DNA of 64,000 bases from JADFQT01 sp965216025 (GCA_965216025.1 CBDCEX010000016.1:310001-374000), one strand, 5' to 3'. Shown: positions 1 through 9,835, numbered from the stretch's first letter. Notes: generated from the letters alone by a model not told the origin. Made by a program: numbers and translations.

Positions 1-2
1 TG

Positions 3-950
3 GGCCCGATGAAGCGGCTTTACGAGCAAGGGAAAATGGCCATTATTCATGGCGTTGGTTACAAGAACTCCCCCCGCTCCCATTTCCGCTCCATGGACAT
101 CTGGCACACCTGCGAGCCGGACAAGCTGGGAACGGAGGGCTGGCTGGGACGGGCGACCAAGGAGTTGGACCCCAACAAGGAGAATGTTGTAACCGCGGTT
201 AGCTTTGGTCCCAGTCTGCCCCGAGCCTTGGCCCTGCCCGGCGTGCCGGTGGCCTGTGTGGACAATCTGGATACCTTTGGCATGCTGCCAGGCATCACTG
301 AAACCGAACAACGAAGCAAAATACTGGACCGGTTTACCCGCCTTTACTCCCCTACAATTGGTAGCGGCTTTGTAATGGATTACCTGAGCCAGACCGGCCT
401 GGACTCCCTCAAGGCGGCCGACATTCTCAAGGTGGCTCCGGTTCAATATACCTCGACGGTGGAATATCCCGATACGCCGTTAGCTCGCAAGCTGCGAGGG
501 GTAGCGCAGGTGCACATGGCGGATCTGGGCACCCGGGTCTTGTACTGCGACCACGGCAGCTTCGACAGCCACTCCAACCAGGTCGGGATGCACGACAAGC
601 TGTGGCACGACGTCTCCAACGCTGTTGAGAGCTTCTTTGACGACCTGAGAGAGCACGATGCCGGCGATAACGTCATAATGTTGCTCTTCACCGAATTCGG
701 ACGCCGGGTGCACGACAACGGGTCGGGCACTGACCACGGCGCGGCTGGCGCGGCCTTCGTCATCGGCGAAGGGATCAAGGGCGGGGAATACGGCGAGTTT
801 CCCTCCACCAATCCGGAGGACTTGGAGCAGGGTGACCTGGTACCCAACCTGGATTTCAGGGGCCTTTACTCCACCATTCTCGAGGATTGGATGGGTCTAG
901 ATGCCAACCCCCTGGTCGGTGGCAATTTCGAAAAACCCAGCTTTGTCTAA
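3..950 (+). CDS. DUF1501 domain-containing protein, 5' end cut by window edge
   Basis: The DUF1501 family (sulfatase/alkaline-phosphatase-like fold, function poorly known, often exported) is recognised from the block GVGYKNSPRSHFRSMDIWHT near the start and from the late TEFGRRVHDNGSGTDHGAAG motif, followed by a C-terminal LDFRGLYSTILEDWMGLD. The frame is open to the left edge and the product is only about 315 aa against the usual 400 or more. The first in-frame ATG (9) is therefore probably internal and the N-terminus lies outside the window. The gene ends a few bases before a MITE-like element, and no partner gene is visible downstream except an NHL-repeat protein on the same strand. Confidence 0.85.
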   Translation, partial: GPMKRLYEQGKMAIIHGVGYKNSPRSHFRSMDIWHTCEPDKLGTEGWLGRATKELDPNKENVVTAVSFGPSLPRALALPGVPVACVDNLDTFGMLPGITETEQRSKILDRFTRLYSPTIGSGFVMDYLSQTGLDSLKAADILKVAPVQYTSTVEYPDTPLARKLRGVAQVHMADLGTRVLYCDHGSFDSHSNQVGMHDKLWHDVSNAVESFFDDLREHDAGDNVIMLLFTEFGRRVHDNGSGTDHGAAGAAFVIGEGIKGGEYGEFPSTNPEDLEQGDLVPNLDFRGLYSTILEDWMGLDANPLVGGNFEKPSFV

Positions 951-951
951 A

Positions 952-1169
952 AGGGCGTTTTTAATAAGCCTGACGCCTTGTCCACACTGGCATAAAAGAG
1001 TACGCATCCTGATATGGCCTGATAAGAGCCCCTTCTCCCCTTGTGGGAGAAGGTTGGGATGAGGGTGATACCCCTCACCTCACTCCTCTCCCACAAGGGG
1101 AGAGGATGCCGAAGCCCAAAACGGAATGACAGCTTGTGACTGGAAGTCAAGAAACTTATTAAACACCCT
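952..1169. repeat. MITE family 1, copy A (218 bp, AGGGYGTTTAATAAG ends)
   Basis: The left end AGGGCGTTTTTAATAAG and the right end CTTATTAAACACCCT form terminal inverted repeats. Between them is a long imperfect palindrome (CTCCCCTTGTGGGAGAAGG against CCTCTCCCACAAGGGGAG). A second copy with the same core lies at 26066-27963, inside the prophage. There is no coding capacity, and I could not identify a clear target duplication. This is a non-autonomous element; its helper transposase is not identified. Confidence 0.7.
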
Positions 1170-1295
1170 ATGAGTAGCCTAGCCAAGTAATAGCCAAAAA
1201 GGGGGCCAGGGACTCGAGTCTTCTGGCCCTCTGTGATAAAGCACCAGTTACAGGATAGCTCCAATAGTAAAATTATCACCTTTAGGGAGGGCCAA

Positions 1296-2366
1296 ATGCT
1301 GACGCAAGTAGCAGCGGGTCGAGCTTATGACTTTAGCCACTCAGTGGGACGGGGCGCGCAATCCGGCATGGGGTTCAGTCAGCCGGTGGCGTGCGCTCTG
1401 GGCAAGGACGACGCGGTTTACGTGGTAAACCGGGGAAGCGAGAGCATTAGCAACGTTGCCTGGAATCGCACCGGTGTCGGGGCGCGAGTCACTAAGGTAT
1501 CCATTGGCCCAGAGCCGGGTGATGAGGAGTTCATTGGAGAATTTAGCAAGTACGGAAGCGGCGACGGGGAGTTCATCTGGGGTTCCGGTGTGGTCATCGA
1601 CGATGAGGAGAGGGTGTACGTTTCCGACGAATGGCTGAATCAAATAAGTGTGTTTGACCCGGACGGAAAGTTCCTGCGTAAGTGGAGCGCTCTGGAAGGG
1701 GAGGATGGCCAAGCCCACGGGGTAGCCAGTATTACCTTAGGTCCCGATGGCAACATATATTTAACCGATGGACATAGCCACGAGGTCCGGAAGTTTAGGC
1801 GGGACGGTAGCTTCCTGGCCAGTTGGGGCCAGCTGGGATCGGCGAACGGCGAGTTTAACGGTCCCTGGGGCATCGCCACCGACCAGCAGGGGAATGTTTA
1901 CGTAGCCGACCATCTGAACCATCGAGTGCAAAAGTTCACGGCAAATGGGGAGTGGCTGGCCCAATTCGGCAGCCCGGGAACCGGGCGGGGCCAAATTCAT
2001 CTGCCCACCGGCGTCACAGTAGACCCGGAGGGTGATGTTTACGTGTGCGACTGGAGCCATAACGGTCAACACCCGGGGCGGGTCCACGTGTTCGACGCCG
2101 ATGGCAAGTTCATCACCAGCCTAATCGGCGACGCGGAGCAGCTGTCCAAGTGGGCCCAGATGACCGTAGACGCCAACGCCGACTACATCAAGCGGCGCCG
2201 GGAAGTCTCGCCGTTCAATGCCGAATCGGAGTGGCGATTTGCCGTACCGATCAGCGTGGTGTTCGACTCCGCCAAGGACCGGCTGATGGTGGTGGACAAT
2301 CAACGCAGCCGTCTGCAAATTTATAAAAAGCTGAAGAACTACATGGTTCCTCAAATGAACCTGTAG
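1296..2366 (+). CDS. NHL-repeat (6-bladed beta-propeller) protein
   Basis: The product is about 356 aa and built of NHL blades, for example GVVIDDEERVYVSDEWLNQI, GPDGNIYLTDGHSHEVRKF and ATDQQGNVYVADHLNHRVQK. NHL propellers act as interaction or ligand-binding scaffolds; the ligand cannot be told from sequence. ATG 1296 is preferred over upstream in-frame starts because TTTAGGGAGGGCC lies immediately before it. No signal peptide is obvious. A second, differently built NHL protein is encoded at 8667, which suggests lineage-specific use of these scaffolds rather than one operon. Confidence 0.8.
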   Translation: MLTQVAAGRAYDFSHSVGRGAQSGMGFSQPVACALGKDDAVYVVNRGSESISNVAWNRTGVGARVTKVSIGPEPGDEEFIGEFSKYGSGDGEFIWGSGVVIDDEERVYVSDEWLNQISVFDPDGKFLRKWSALEGEDGQAHGVASITLGPDGNIYLTDGHSHEVRKFRRDGSFLASWGQLGSANGEFNGPWGIATDQQGNVYVADHLNHRVQKFTANGEWLAQFGSPGTGRGQIHLPTGVTVDPEGDVYVCDWSHNGQHPGRVHVFDADGKFITSLIGDAEQLSKWAQMTVDANADYIKRRREVSPFNAESEWRFAVPISVVFDSAKDRLMVVDNQRSRLQIYKKLKNYMVPQMNL

Positions 2367-2521
2367 GGAATAGACAGGCTGGGTCTCGGCCCAGGCCCCG
2401 GTCCAGACTAGACTGACCCAGACTAAAATAGAAGCGCTGGGTCAGCTGTCATTCAATAAACATCCGGCGGTAAAACCCGGCAGTAGAAATCCGGTCAGAA
2501 AGAGGAAGAGCCAGAAACGGA

Positions 2522-2905
2522 GTGGCTATAGAGCCAGGGACAGAGGAACGATACCTCCAGATGGCCCAGGGGAACTCGGGCATGTTATGCTCCGAGGCTC
2601 CGATAGAGATACTGGAGGCGTGTTCTTCCGAGGCTGAACCGACCAAGTTCTTGGAAGACTTCTTCGCCGCCGGCTACGGTCAATGGGTTTTGGACAACTA
2701 CGGTCGCCGGCTACCTCAGGAGATAATTAATAACGCTATTATCGTGCTTTGGCTGCGGGCCTGCCGAATTCACACCAGCATTATCTTGGGGGAGCAAGAC
2801 CCCGACTGGGAAAAGCCCTTCTTCTCGGACATGAGGGCTCTACGGCGATTGAAAATTCAGCAAGAGTGTCCCGGCACCAAACCCGTTAGCCAATCATCCG
2901 GTTAA
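2522..2905 (+). CDS. hypothetical protein (127 aa)
   Basis: The ORF starts at GTG and has a weak purine-rich stretch upstream. The product is soluble and helical, with a central LEDFFAAGYGQWVLDNYGRR region. I recognise no family. It is convergent with the prepilin gene, overlapping its end by 4 bp. Amino-acid composition looks like real protein, but there is no independent support. Confidence 0.45.
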   Translation: MAIEPGTEERYLQMAQGNSGMLCSEAPIEILEACSSEAEPTKFLEDFFAAGYGQWVLDNYGRRLPQEIINNAIIVLWLRACRIHTSIILGEQDPDWEKPFFSDMRALRRLKIQQECPGTKPVSQSSG

Positions 2906-3366
2906 GGGCAGGTAAACTGATAAACCTGTCCCATGCTGGTCCACATATAAACGCAATCCGTCAAACCCGCTGCAGTCCTGAGAAAGCCCGGAAAGAGAGG
3001 CTCGGCGCCGGCGCCGCTGGGCAGGGCTTCGAAGCTGTCCGTGCCGTGCATCGGCGAGGGTTCCACCTCCACAATTTGACTGCTGGCCATCATGCCGTCC
3101 ATGGCCATCTGCACTGTCAGCAGTTCGGCGGCCTGAAGTTCGGCATCGGCCATTAAGGCCGTGGGCCTGCTGACCAACGGTCCTTGACCGTCCTCACCAC
3201 GGGAAAAGTAGGAGTAATCGGGAACGGCAGCGACGGCCATGAGGGTGAAAACCCCGATTAGAATCAGCAGTTCGATCAGGGTAAATCCCGGCCGGCCGCC
3301 GGCTCCAGGCCCGTCGCAGCCCTTTCTGGGCATAACAAGAGCCTTTCTAAGGCCAGCTGTAAGCAA
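2902..3366 (-). CDS. type IV pilin-like protein (orphan prepilin)
   Basis: A short basic leader ends in G followed by FTLIELLILIGVFTLMAVAA, the classic prepilin peptidase site (G|F with Glu at +5) and hydrophobic N-terminal helix. The mature chain is about 125 aa with two Cys near the C-terminus. TTG 3366 is chosen because TAGGAGCAAAGAA precedes it; ATG 3333 just before the leader is the alternative. Family members are assembled into pili, secretion pseudopili or competence structures. No pilus ATPase, platform or peptidase gene is nearby, so this is an orphan. The gene ends about 140 bp from the IS1380 copy. Confidence 0.8.
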   Translation of the reverse strand: MLTAGLRKALVMPRKGCDGPGAGGRPGFTLIELLILIGVFTLMAVAAVPDYSYFSRGEDGQGPLVSRPTALMADAELQAAELLTVQMAMDGMMASSQIVEVEPSPMHGTDSFEALPSGAGAEPLFPGFLRTAAGLTDCVYMWTSMGQVYQFTCP

Positions 3367-3509
3367 TTCTTTGCTCCTAATTTCCGTTGGTATGCCGGCA
3401 TGACTGAATGTTGCGCGCCTTTACGAAACTGGAAGGCCGCCAATCGCGGCTGGGTCGAAAGCAACATTGGCCAGCACAAACCGGCATCCTGCTTGTTATG
3501 ATTCTTAAG

Positions 3510-5272
3510 CCCACATTTCCCATATGGCTAAAAAGCTTTCTCAGTAATTCGTCGATGGTCTTTCAACCATTGTCTAATTATAGGTCATTTGGCGTGTTCC
3601 CATTTATAATAACTCCATGATATGTCACTTCGCAGTAAGATGCCGTAAGCATCATGGAGGCACCTGATGGGTGATGGCGAAAATGTCTCTCTCCGGCTCC
3701 AATTCAACCCCAAAGTCCGCCTGGAATTTCACGGCTCTACCATCACCTCCGACGCTGGTCTTCTTGCCTTTCGAGAGTTTGATGATGCCTTGGGCCTTAC
3801 CGAAATCGCTGAGGACTACCTCCAGGAAAGCCGTACCGGACGCAATATCCTTCACCACCTGGTTCCGCTGCTAAGACAGTCGATCTACAGCCGCTTGGCC
3901 GGCTACGACGACACCAATGACGCAGTGCGCCTTTCCCAAGACCCAGCCATGCGAGTGATCGTGGGATGGCAAGGCTCGGAGCGGAAAGGAGCCAGCACCA
4001 GTGAGATGGGCCGGTTCGAGACGGAGTTCCTGACCCAAGAGGACAACCTGAAGGGGCTGGCACGAATAAATACCCAGTGGGTGGAACGAGCTATGGCCCA
4101 TACCCTACACCGGCGAGTAATCCTGGATATGGACAGTTCCGAGAGTCCAGTGCACGGCCAGCAGGAGGGAGCAGCCTATAACGGCCACTTTGAATGCGTC
4201 TGCTATCACCCTCTCTTTCTGTTCAACCAGTTCGGGGATTGTGAAGCAGCTAAGCTACGGTCAGGCAACGTCCACAGTGCCGATGATTGGCAAGAAGTCC
4301 TTGATCCGGTGGTGGAGCGTTATTTGACAGCAGCGGTCAGGCTGCTGTTTCGTGCTGACGCCGCCTTCGCCAAGCCGGAGATATACGATTATCTGGAAGC
4401 AAGAAACATCGGCTACGCCATCAGGCTGCGGTCCAACCAGGTGCTGCAGCGGGAGATAGCGCCCCGGCTAATACGGCCTACGGAGTGGCTTTCCCCGAAG
4501 CCCATCGTCTCCTATCATGACTTCGTCTACCAGGCCCAGAGCTGGAACGTTGCTCGGAGAGTGGTCTCTAAGGTGGAGTGGCACCAGGGAGAACTGTTTC
4601 CCAGAGTGGGCTTCATCGTCACCAATCTGAGCTATCCAAACATCGGGATAGTCCGCTTTTACAATGGCCGAGGGACCGCGGAGCAATGGATAAAAGAAGG
4701 CAAGTACGCCCTGAACTGGACGAGGTTGTCCTGCCACAAGTTCGTGGCCAATCAGGTCAGGCTGGAGTTGTTCGTACTGGCTTACAACCTGGGCAACTCC
4801 ATGAGAAGGCTAGCCTTACCGGAGGCAATGAAGCACTGGTCGTTGACCAGTCTGCAGACCAGGATGATCAAGACTGGAGGACGGTTGGTGCGCCATGCCA
4901 GAAGGCTGGTGTTTCAGCTTGCTGAGGTGCTCGTGAGCCGGGAAATGCTGGGCGGGATACTGGAACGAATTGGTCGGCTTAGGCTGGCTCCTGGCTAGTC
5001 CACTTTAGGAGCGTCGGGATTGGTTACGGTTACGGGGTCGCACAGGGCAAAAGAGCTTCCCAAGAGCTTCCCAAGGGCGAGACTTGGGCGTAGACAAGCG
5101 GTTTGGGGCTTTTACGCTTGGCAGTACAGTGGTTGCCCAATGAAAGCGGGGACTTTGAGTGAATCAGGCCGCATCAGACCGCATTTGACGCCCTTGGAAT
5201 GCGGGATTATATTTGGCGGTATCCCCGCGGGAGCTATATCCAGGAAAGGTGGTTTGATCTGGGGAATCCCGG
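3510..5272 (+). mobile_element. IS1380-family element, copy 1 (1763 bp, complete)
   Basis: The ends are CCCACATTTCCC and GGGGAATCCCGG, an imperfect inverted repeat of the form CCSRSATTYCCC. The element is flanked by the 5-bp direct repeat TTAAG (3505-3509 and 5273-5277), so the insertion is intact. It carries one transposase gene. After the gene, 11 bp (CCCAAGAGCTT) are repeated in tandem around 5060; copy 2 has a single unit. Confidence 0.9.
3667..4998 (+). CDS. IS1380-family transposase (intact)
   Basis: The 443-aa DDE transposase begins with the family block LEFHGSTITSDAGLLAFREFD. It continues with LSRLAGYDDTNDAVRLSQDP-like text, the region VILDMDSSESPVHGQQEGA holding the first catalytic Asp, and FRADAAFAKPEIYDYLE with the second. 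C-terminal GRGTAEQWIKEGKYALNW carries the expected Glu. GGAGGCACCTG precedes the ATG. The reading frame is open throughout, unlike copy 2, so this copy could supply transposase for both. Confidence 0.92.
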   Translation: MGDGENVSLRLQFNPKVRLEFHGSTITSDAGLLAFREFDDALGLTEIAEDYLQESRTGRNILHHLVPLLRQSIYSRLAGYDDTNDAVRLSQDPAMRVIVGWQGSERKGASTSEMGRFETEFLTQEDNLKGLARINTQWVERAMAHTLHRRVILDMDSSESPVHGQQEGAAYNGHFECVCYHPLFLFNQFGDCEAAKLRSGNVHSADDWQEVLDPVVERYLTAAVRLLFRADAAFAKPEIYDYLEARNIGYAIRLRSNQVLQREIAPRLIRPTEWLSPKPIVSYHDFVYQAQSWNVARRVVSKVEWHQGELFPRVGFIVTNLSYPNIGIVRFYNGRGTAEQWIKEGKYALNWTRLSCHKFVANQVRLELFVLAYNLGNSMRRLALPEAMKHWSLTSLQTRMIKTGGRLVRHARRLVFQLAEVLVSREMLGGILERIGRLRLAPG

Positions 5273-5470
5273 TTAAGAGTACGACGTGAATGTAAAGATG
5301 ATCGTTCCACACGGTAGAGGCGAAGTGAAATTGTGGTTAACGGGAACAACAGATTAGGCCCAAACCGAACGGGATGCGGACTAGGTCGGGACGTGGACTG
5401 ATGGCCAGCCGCTGGACGCTGGATGGGCCTGGGACTAAAATTGAGCACGGCCCGCACCTAAAGAAACCTT

Positions 5471-6743
5471 CAGGGCCTTTTCATTTTCTCAAAATAGTAT
5501 AAAATTATTACCAGTTTAAGCGGGAGGGGAGGATGATGACTTTGAGAGAAACGCTGGATTTGGTGCCTGACTTCCGGTGTAGCCAAGGGCGACGCCACTC
5601 TTTGGGGGCGATCCTCGCCTTGGCCACCTGTGCCATGCTGTGCGGCGCCCGCAGCTTATACGCCATAGCTCAATGGGGGCGGGACCAAGGGGGTGCTACG
5701 GCGCAGCTTTTGGGGTTCAGCCAGGAGAAGACACCCTGCGTGGCCACCCTCCACCGGGTGTTCAAGGGCCTGGACGTGGCGGCCTTTGAGGCAGAAGTCG
5801 GCAACTGGCTGGCAAATAGCGGGGTAGAGGCGGATGACCCCCTGTCCCTGGACGGGAAAACCTTGCGAGGGGTCCACGGCCAAGAGATACCCGGGGTCCA
5901 TCTGGTGTCGGCCTACGCTAGCCGCGCTGGGGCAGTGCTGGCGCAGGTAGCTGCGCCGGGCAAAGGGGAAGAATTGGCGGCGGTCAAAGAAGTATTGGGC
6001 CAGGTACCCCTGAAGGGTCGGGTAGTAGTGGCTGATGCCTTACTGACCCAACGGAAAGTCTGTGAGCAGATTGTGGCAGGCGGCGGAGAGTATCTGCTGC
6101 CAGTTAAAGAGAATCAGCCCACCTTGCGCCGAGACCTGGAGGTGGCTTTTTCCCCTGCTAGGAACTGAGAGGGCTGGTGGCCCAACCGTACCTCCCTGGC
6201 TGGCAGCGGAGTGGCGAGCACGCGGGGCCAAGCTGACGGTCTGGGCCGATGCTCCAGTAAAGCGGCGTCATGGGCGGCTGGAGCGGCGAGAGTTGTGGGC
6301 CTTGGCCGACCCAGAGCTAAATGGCTACGTGGGCAGCGCTGGGACGGTCGGGGAAGCGTGGCCGCATCTGCAACAGGTGTGTCGGCTAGAGCGCCAGCGG
6401 GTCGTGAAGGGCAAGAAACAGGTGGCTGTGAGCTATGCAATTAGCAGTCTCCCAGCCACTGATGCCGATGCCAGGCGATTGTTGAGCCTTTCCCGTGGGC
6501 ACTGGGGCATCGAGAACCGCCTCCACTGGGTACGGGATGTGACCTTCGACGAGGACCGCTCTCAGGTGCGCACTGGGGCCGCCCCTCAGGTGCTGGCGGG
6601 CCTGCGGAACCTGGTCATCAGCTTGGTACGCCGGGCTGGGCATTCCAACGTAGCCGCTGCCCTACGCCGCCACAATGCCCATCTCAGCGAAGCTTTCGAC
6701 ATGATGGGCTTTACCTACCAGGCAGGAGAATGAAAAGGCCCTG
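5471..6743 (+). mobile_element. ISAs1-family element type A, copy 1 (1273 bp)
   Basis: Terminal inverted repeats are CAGGGCCTTTTCATTTTCTC and, on the other strand, CAGGGCCTTTTCATTCTCC. A 10-bp target duplication AAGAAACCTT flanks it (5461-5470, 6744-6753). Two further near-identical copies occur at 15541-16813 and 22035-23307. All three carry the same interruption of the transposase frame. Confidence 0.92.
5533..6733 (+). CDS. ISAs1-family transposase A, in two overlapping frames
   Basis: The N-terminal part (212 aa, ending at 6168) has the family start LVPDFRxSQGRRHSLGAILA, SLDGKTLRGVHGQ with a catalytic Asp, and VVADALLTQRKVCEQI with the second. The C-terminal part, in the +1 frame, continues GRLERRELWAL and SRGHWGIENRLHWVRDVTFDED, which supplies the catalytic Glu. 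The switch point lies near 6148-6160, in the run CTTTTTCCCC. The same arrangement in three copies means programmed +1 frameshifting, copying of an already broken element in trans, or a systematic homopolymer error. AGCGGGAGGGGAGG provides a strong ribosome site before ATG 5533. Confidence 0.85.
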
Positions 6744-6814
6744 AAGAAACCTTGCTTCGGCTAGACATCAGGTGACAGAGGCGACTGGAGATTTCCCGGG
6801 TGGGCGAAGGGCCA

Positions 6815-6903
6815 GGAGGGATGGCAGAGTGGACGAATGCGACGGTCTTGAAAACCGTTATACCTTATGGGTATCGTGGGTTCGAATCCCACTCCCTCCG
6901 CCA
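6815..6903 (+). tRNA. tRNA-Ser (anticodon UGA)
   Basis: The acceptor stem GGAGGGA pairs with TCCCTCC, followed by discriminator G and an encoded CCA. The anticodon stem-loop CGGTCTTGAAAACCG gives TGA. A long class II variable arm follows, and the T-arm contains GGGTTCGAATCCC. It lies 60 bp after the ISAs1 target duplication and about 3.3 kb before the first phage gene. Confidence 0.95.
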
Positions 6904-7134
6904 AGTCTGTATATGAACACCGGCCATTAGCGTTCGATTGACAGTAGATCAAAGACCCGATGGTCACGTAATGATCGCGAATAATTGGTGATGGCGGGAG
7001 GTCGTCGGTTTCAGAATGTGGCTAATCGGTCGTTGCGGCGAATACGGAGATGCAGCATGGGGAAACCAGACTGTCTCTTGATTTTTTGTTATGCTCGTCC
7101 ACCCAGTCAATTCTTTATGCGAGATAGGAGTAGC

Positions 7135-7434
7135 ATGTTGTATTTAGCGTCGTTGAACCATAGCCCAGACAAATGTCCTGGTGTGGCGCTGGAAATCCGA
7201 GACAGGGTCGTGAGGATGGCTTCAACGATGACCGAGGTGCTAGGGAGTCATGACTGCACTTTTCAAGGAGGCTGGGTTAGCAAGGCAGCGCACTTAACTT
7301 TCTTGGTGCTCGACGCCCCCAACGCCCACGCCGTCGATGATGCCATGGTTGACCTGGGTCTGGCAGTCTGGAATACCGCTACCATATACCCAGTGATTAC
7401 CTTGGAGGAAGCAGTTGGGGGCCTACCCGAGTGA
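7135..7434 (+). CDS. DUF3303-like small ferredoxin-fold protein
   Basis: The 99-aa product begins MLYLASLNHSPDKCPGVALE and has a C-terminal TIYPVITLEEAVGGL. This resembles small DUF3303-type alpha/beta barrel-dimer proteins, which carry a short N-terminal strand, a GGW-S motif in the middle and a terminal acidic strand. ATG 7135 is chosen because of GATAGGAGTAGC immediately upstream; a longer in-frame start at 6985 lacks such a site. Function is unknown. The next gene downstream on this strand is the deacetylase-like enzyme after a 317-bp gap. Confidence 0.6.
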   Translation: MLYLASLNHSPDKCPGVALEIRDRVVRMASTMTEVLGSHDCTFQGGWVSKAAHLTFLVLDAPNAHAVDDAMVDLGLAVWNTATIYPVITLEEAVGGLPE

Positions 7435-7751
7435 CAAGTACCGTCTGATCGAGGGCCTGATTAAGGGCGATTCCTGGCCTGCTGCTGCATGGTCCACAGC
7501 ATTGACAAGTAAGGCGGATGCTCCTGGATTAGTTGGCCGCACCGGCACTTCCCCGGTCCTGGCTCAGAGCCGTTCATCTGTCCCCAAGCCGGGCACCGCA
7601 CCCACATGGCGTTGAGCGCCTCCAGGGGGCAGGCCATCGTGGTGGCAACTACGACGGCGCCCTCCCTCTGGTCGGGACTCAAGCCCACCGAAAGTGCACC
7701 GCGAAGGAACCATTTCGGACCAGGGATTTTCATAGTGTTTCAGGAGGCGCC
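7435..7751. other. intergenic stretch without a supported gene
   Basis: Both strands have open frames here. A minus-strand frame (7461-7733) contains a CRCG pair, but it lacks a ribosome site and a recognisable family. I see no RNA gene or clear hairpin terminator. Confidence 0.4.
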
Positions 7752-8621
7752 GTGGTCAATCCAAGAGCGGAATACTCCCCCATCTTCGAGCGAGTCCCAT
7801 TAAAGCTGCCGGGCAATGCCCGCATCGCAGTCTGGCCCGTCATCAACGTAGAGGAGTGGGACATAAAGGAGCCGATGGCCCGGGCTGTGCTGCCGACACC
7901 GCAGGGGGTCAGTGTATTACCGGACGTTCCAAATTTTGGCTGGTACGACTACGGTATGCGGGTAGGATTCTGGCGCTTGAAGAGGGTATTGGACCAACAT
8001 CAGATTCGGGCGACAGTTAGCCTTAACGCCGCGGTTTGCCTGAGCTATCCTGCCCTGGTCCAGCAGAGCCTGGATTCGGGCTGGGAGTTGATGGGGCATG
8101 GCTTCATACAGAGGGTGCTGAATCGGGAATCGGACGAGCGAGAAGTAATCCAGCGCACCATAAGGACGATCAAGGAGTTCTCAGGAGTGGCGCCGAGGGG
8201 CTGGATGGGTCCGGGGTTGGCTGAAACCTTCGACACGCCGGATATCCTGGCGGAGGAGGGTATCGAATACGTCTGCGACTGGTGCAACGACGACCAACCC
8301 TACCCGATGAAGGTCAAGAGTGGCAGCTTGACTTCAATTCCCTATACGCTGGAGCTTAACGACATCCCGATATATCTAGTCCAGAATCACCGATCTCCCG
8401 AGCTGTTCGAGCGGACCAAGGACCAGTTCGACACGCTCTACCGGGAAGGAGCGGAGAGCGCCCGTGTGATGGCCATATCGACGCATCCCTATATAACCGG
8501 TGTTCCCCACCGCATCAAATATTACGACATGATATTCGACTATATCCGGCAGTTTGAGGGGGTGGTGTGGATGACCGGCAGCGAGATTTTGGATTGGTAC
8601 CGAGGGCAATCCGGTGGTTAG
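7752..8621 (+). CDS. polysaccharide deacetylase-family (NodB-fold) enzyme
   Basis: The 289-aa product resembles the PuuE/allantoinase-like branch of the polysaccharide deacetylase family. It has RIAVWPVINVEEWD near the N-terminus, then a NodB-type core ATVSLNAAVCLSYPALVQQ, the metal-region motif WELMGHGFIQ, GWMGPGLAETFDT, and a late STHPYITGVPHR. These enzymes hydrolyse C-N bonds of amides or N-acetyl groups; the substrate is not predictable. GTG 7752 follows CAGGAGGCGCC. The gene is followed after 45 bp by an NHL protein, possibly co-transcribed. Confidence 0.75.
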   Translation: MVNPRAEYSPIFERVPLKLPGNARIAVWPVINVEEWDIKEPMARAVLPTPQGVSVLPDVPNFGWYDYGMRVGFWRLKRVLDQHQIRATVSLNAAVCLSYPALVQQSLDSGWELMGHGFIQRVLNRESDEREVIQRTIRTIKEFSGVAPRGWMGPGLAETFDTPDILAEEGIEYVCDWCNDDQPYPMKVKSGSLTSIPYTLELNDIPIYLVQNHRSPELFERTKDQFDTLYREGAESARVMAISTHPYITGVPHRIKYYDMIFDYIRQFEGVVWMTGSEILDWYRGQSGG

Positions 8622-8666
8622 CCGGGACTTATCTGGAACCCAAACCCAGTCCTAGAGGAGGTCGGC

Positions 8667-9701
8667 ATGTCCTATCGAAAGGGGGTAATTGAAACGGTGA
8701 TCGGCACCGGAGAGGCGGGTTACGCCGGTGACGGCGGACCGGCCGGCGCAGCCTTGCTTCGGGAGCCCTTCATGTGTTCCTTCGACTCCGCAGGCAATCT
8801 TTACCTGGCGGAAGCGCGAAACCACTGCGTGCGCCGAATTGATCGGGACACTGGAGTGATAACCACAATAGCGGGCAACGGCAACGCCGGATACTCCGGG
8901 GATGGCGGTCCCGCTGTTGCGGCCACGCTGAACGAGGCCTACTCCCTTACGGTCGACCAGCAAAGCGGAGACATTTACATCGTCGACCGGCTGAACGCGG
9001 CGATCCGAAAAGTCGATGGGACCACCGGAATTATCACCACGGTGGCAGGAACCGGTGAACCAGGCTACGGTGGGGACGGCGGACCAGGAAACCAAGCACA
9101 GCTAAGGGAGCCTAACGACTGCTTTCTGGATTCTATGGCAGGTCTTCTGATTGCCGATATTCAGGATCAGCGGGTGCGCCGCCTGGACCTGGTCAGCGGA
9201 ATAATCAGTACCTTTGCGGGTAATGGAGAGAAAATCAGGCAGGGCGATGGTCTGCCAGCCTTGGAGGCCAGCATTCTAGGCGCCCGGGCAATCTGCCAGG
9301 ACCCCAGCGGAAATACCTACATTGCCGAAAGGGAGGGCAACGGTGTCCGCAAAGTTGACGTCCAGGGAATCATGTCGACCCTGGCCGGCACTGGGGAGAG
9401 GGGTTACAGCGGAGATGGCGGGCCAGCTCTTTTGGCCACCTGGGGAGCGCCAAAGGCCATTCGGTGCGACCACCAGGGTAACATCATAGTAGTTGATACC
9501 GAAAACCACGCCATCCGCCGCATAGACGCCGACACCGGCATTGTTACGACGATTGCCGGCGGGCATCTGGGCGGAGATGGCGACGGGGGAGACGCCACCC
9601 GGGCTGGGCTGGAGCGGCCCCACGGCTGTGGTATCGACCGGGAAGGCAATATATACATCGCAGATAGCAACAACCACCGGGCTCGAGTGGTTGGCGCGTA
9701 A
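8667..9701 (+). CDS. NHL-repeat propeller protein with GDGGP motifs
   Basis: The 344-aa product consists of about six repeats of the form (V/I)AGTGEPGYGGDGGPA..A.L..P, each followed by a strand pair such as GNLYLAEARNHCVRRID. This is the common NHL subtype with a GDGG turn. AGAGGAGGTCGGC precedes the ATG. There is no signal peptide in the called frame. The role is unknown; the position suggests co-expression with the deacetylase-like enzyme. Confidence 0.8.
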   Translation: MSYRKGVIETVIGTGEAGYAGDGGPAGAALLREPFMCSFDSAGNLYLAEARNHCVRRIDRDTGVITTIAGNGNAGYSGDGGPAVAATLNEAYSLTVDQQSGDIYIVDRLNAAIRKVDGTTGIITTVAGTGEPGYGGDGGPGNQAQLREPNDCFLDSMAGLLIADIQDQRVRRLDLVSGIISTFAGNGEKIRQGDGLPALEASILGARAICQDPSGNTYIAEREGNGVRKVDVQGIMSTLAGTGERGYSGDGGPALLATWGAPKAIRCDHQGNIIVVDTENHAIRRIDADTGIVTTIAGGHLGGDGDGGDATRAGLERPHGCGIDREGNIYIADSNNHRARVVGA

Positions 9702-9835
9702 AGTCTGGGATTGTTTTTATTGGCACTGGAAGATCCGGTGGCGCCCAAGACTCTGGCCAGGCGAATCAAGACAGAGCGCTGGCAAGTGTCCCGGGTCTTC
9801 AGATCGGCATTACGAGGGCCGTAGGCCCGAAGCAA

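Noticed and set aside
7461..7733. Minus-strand frame with a CRCG motif between two host genes
   Set aside because: Only one Cys pair, no ribosome site, no family match that I can support.
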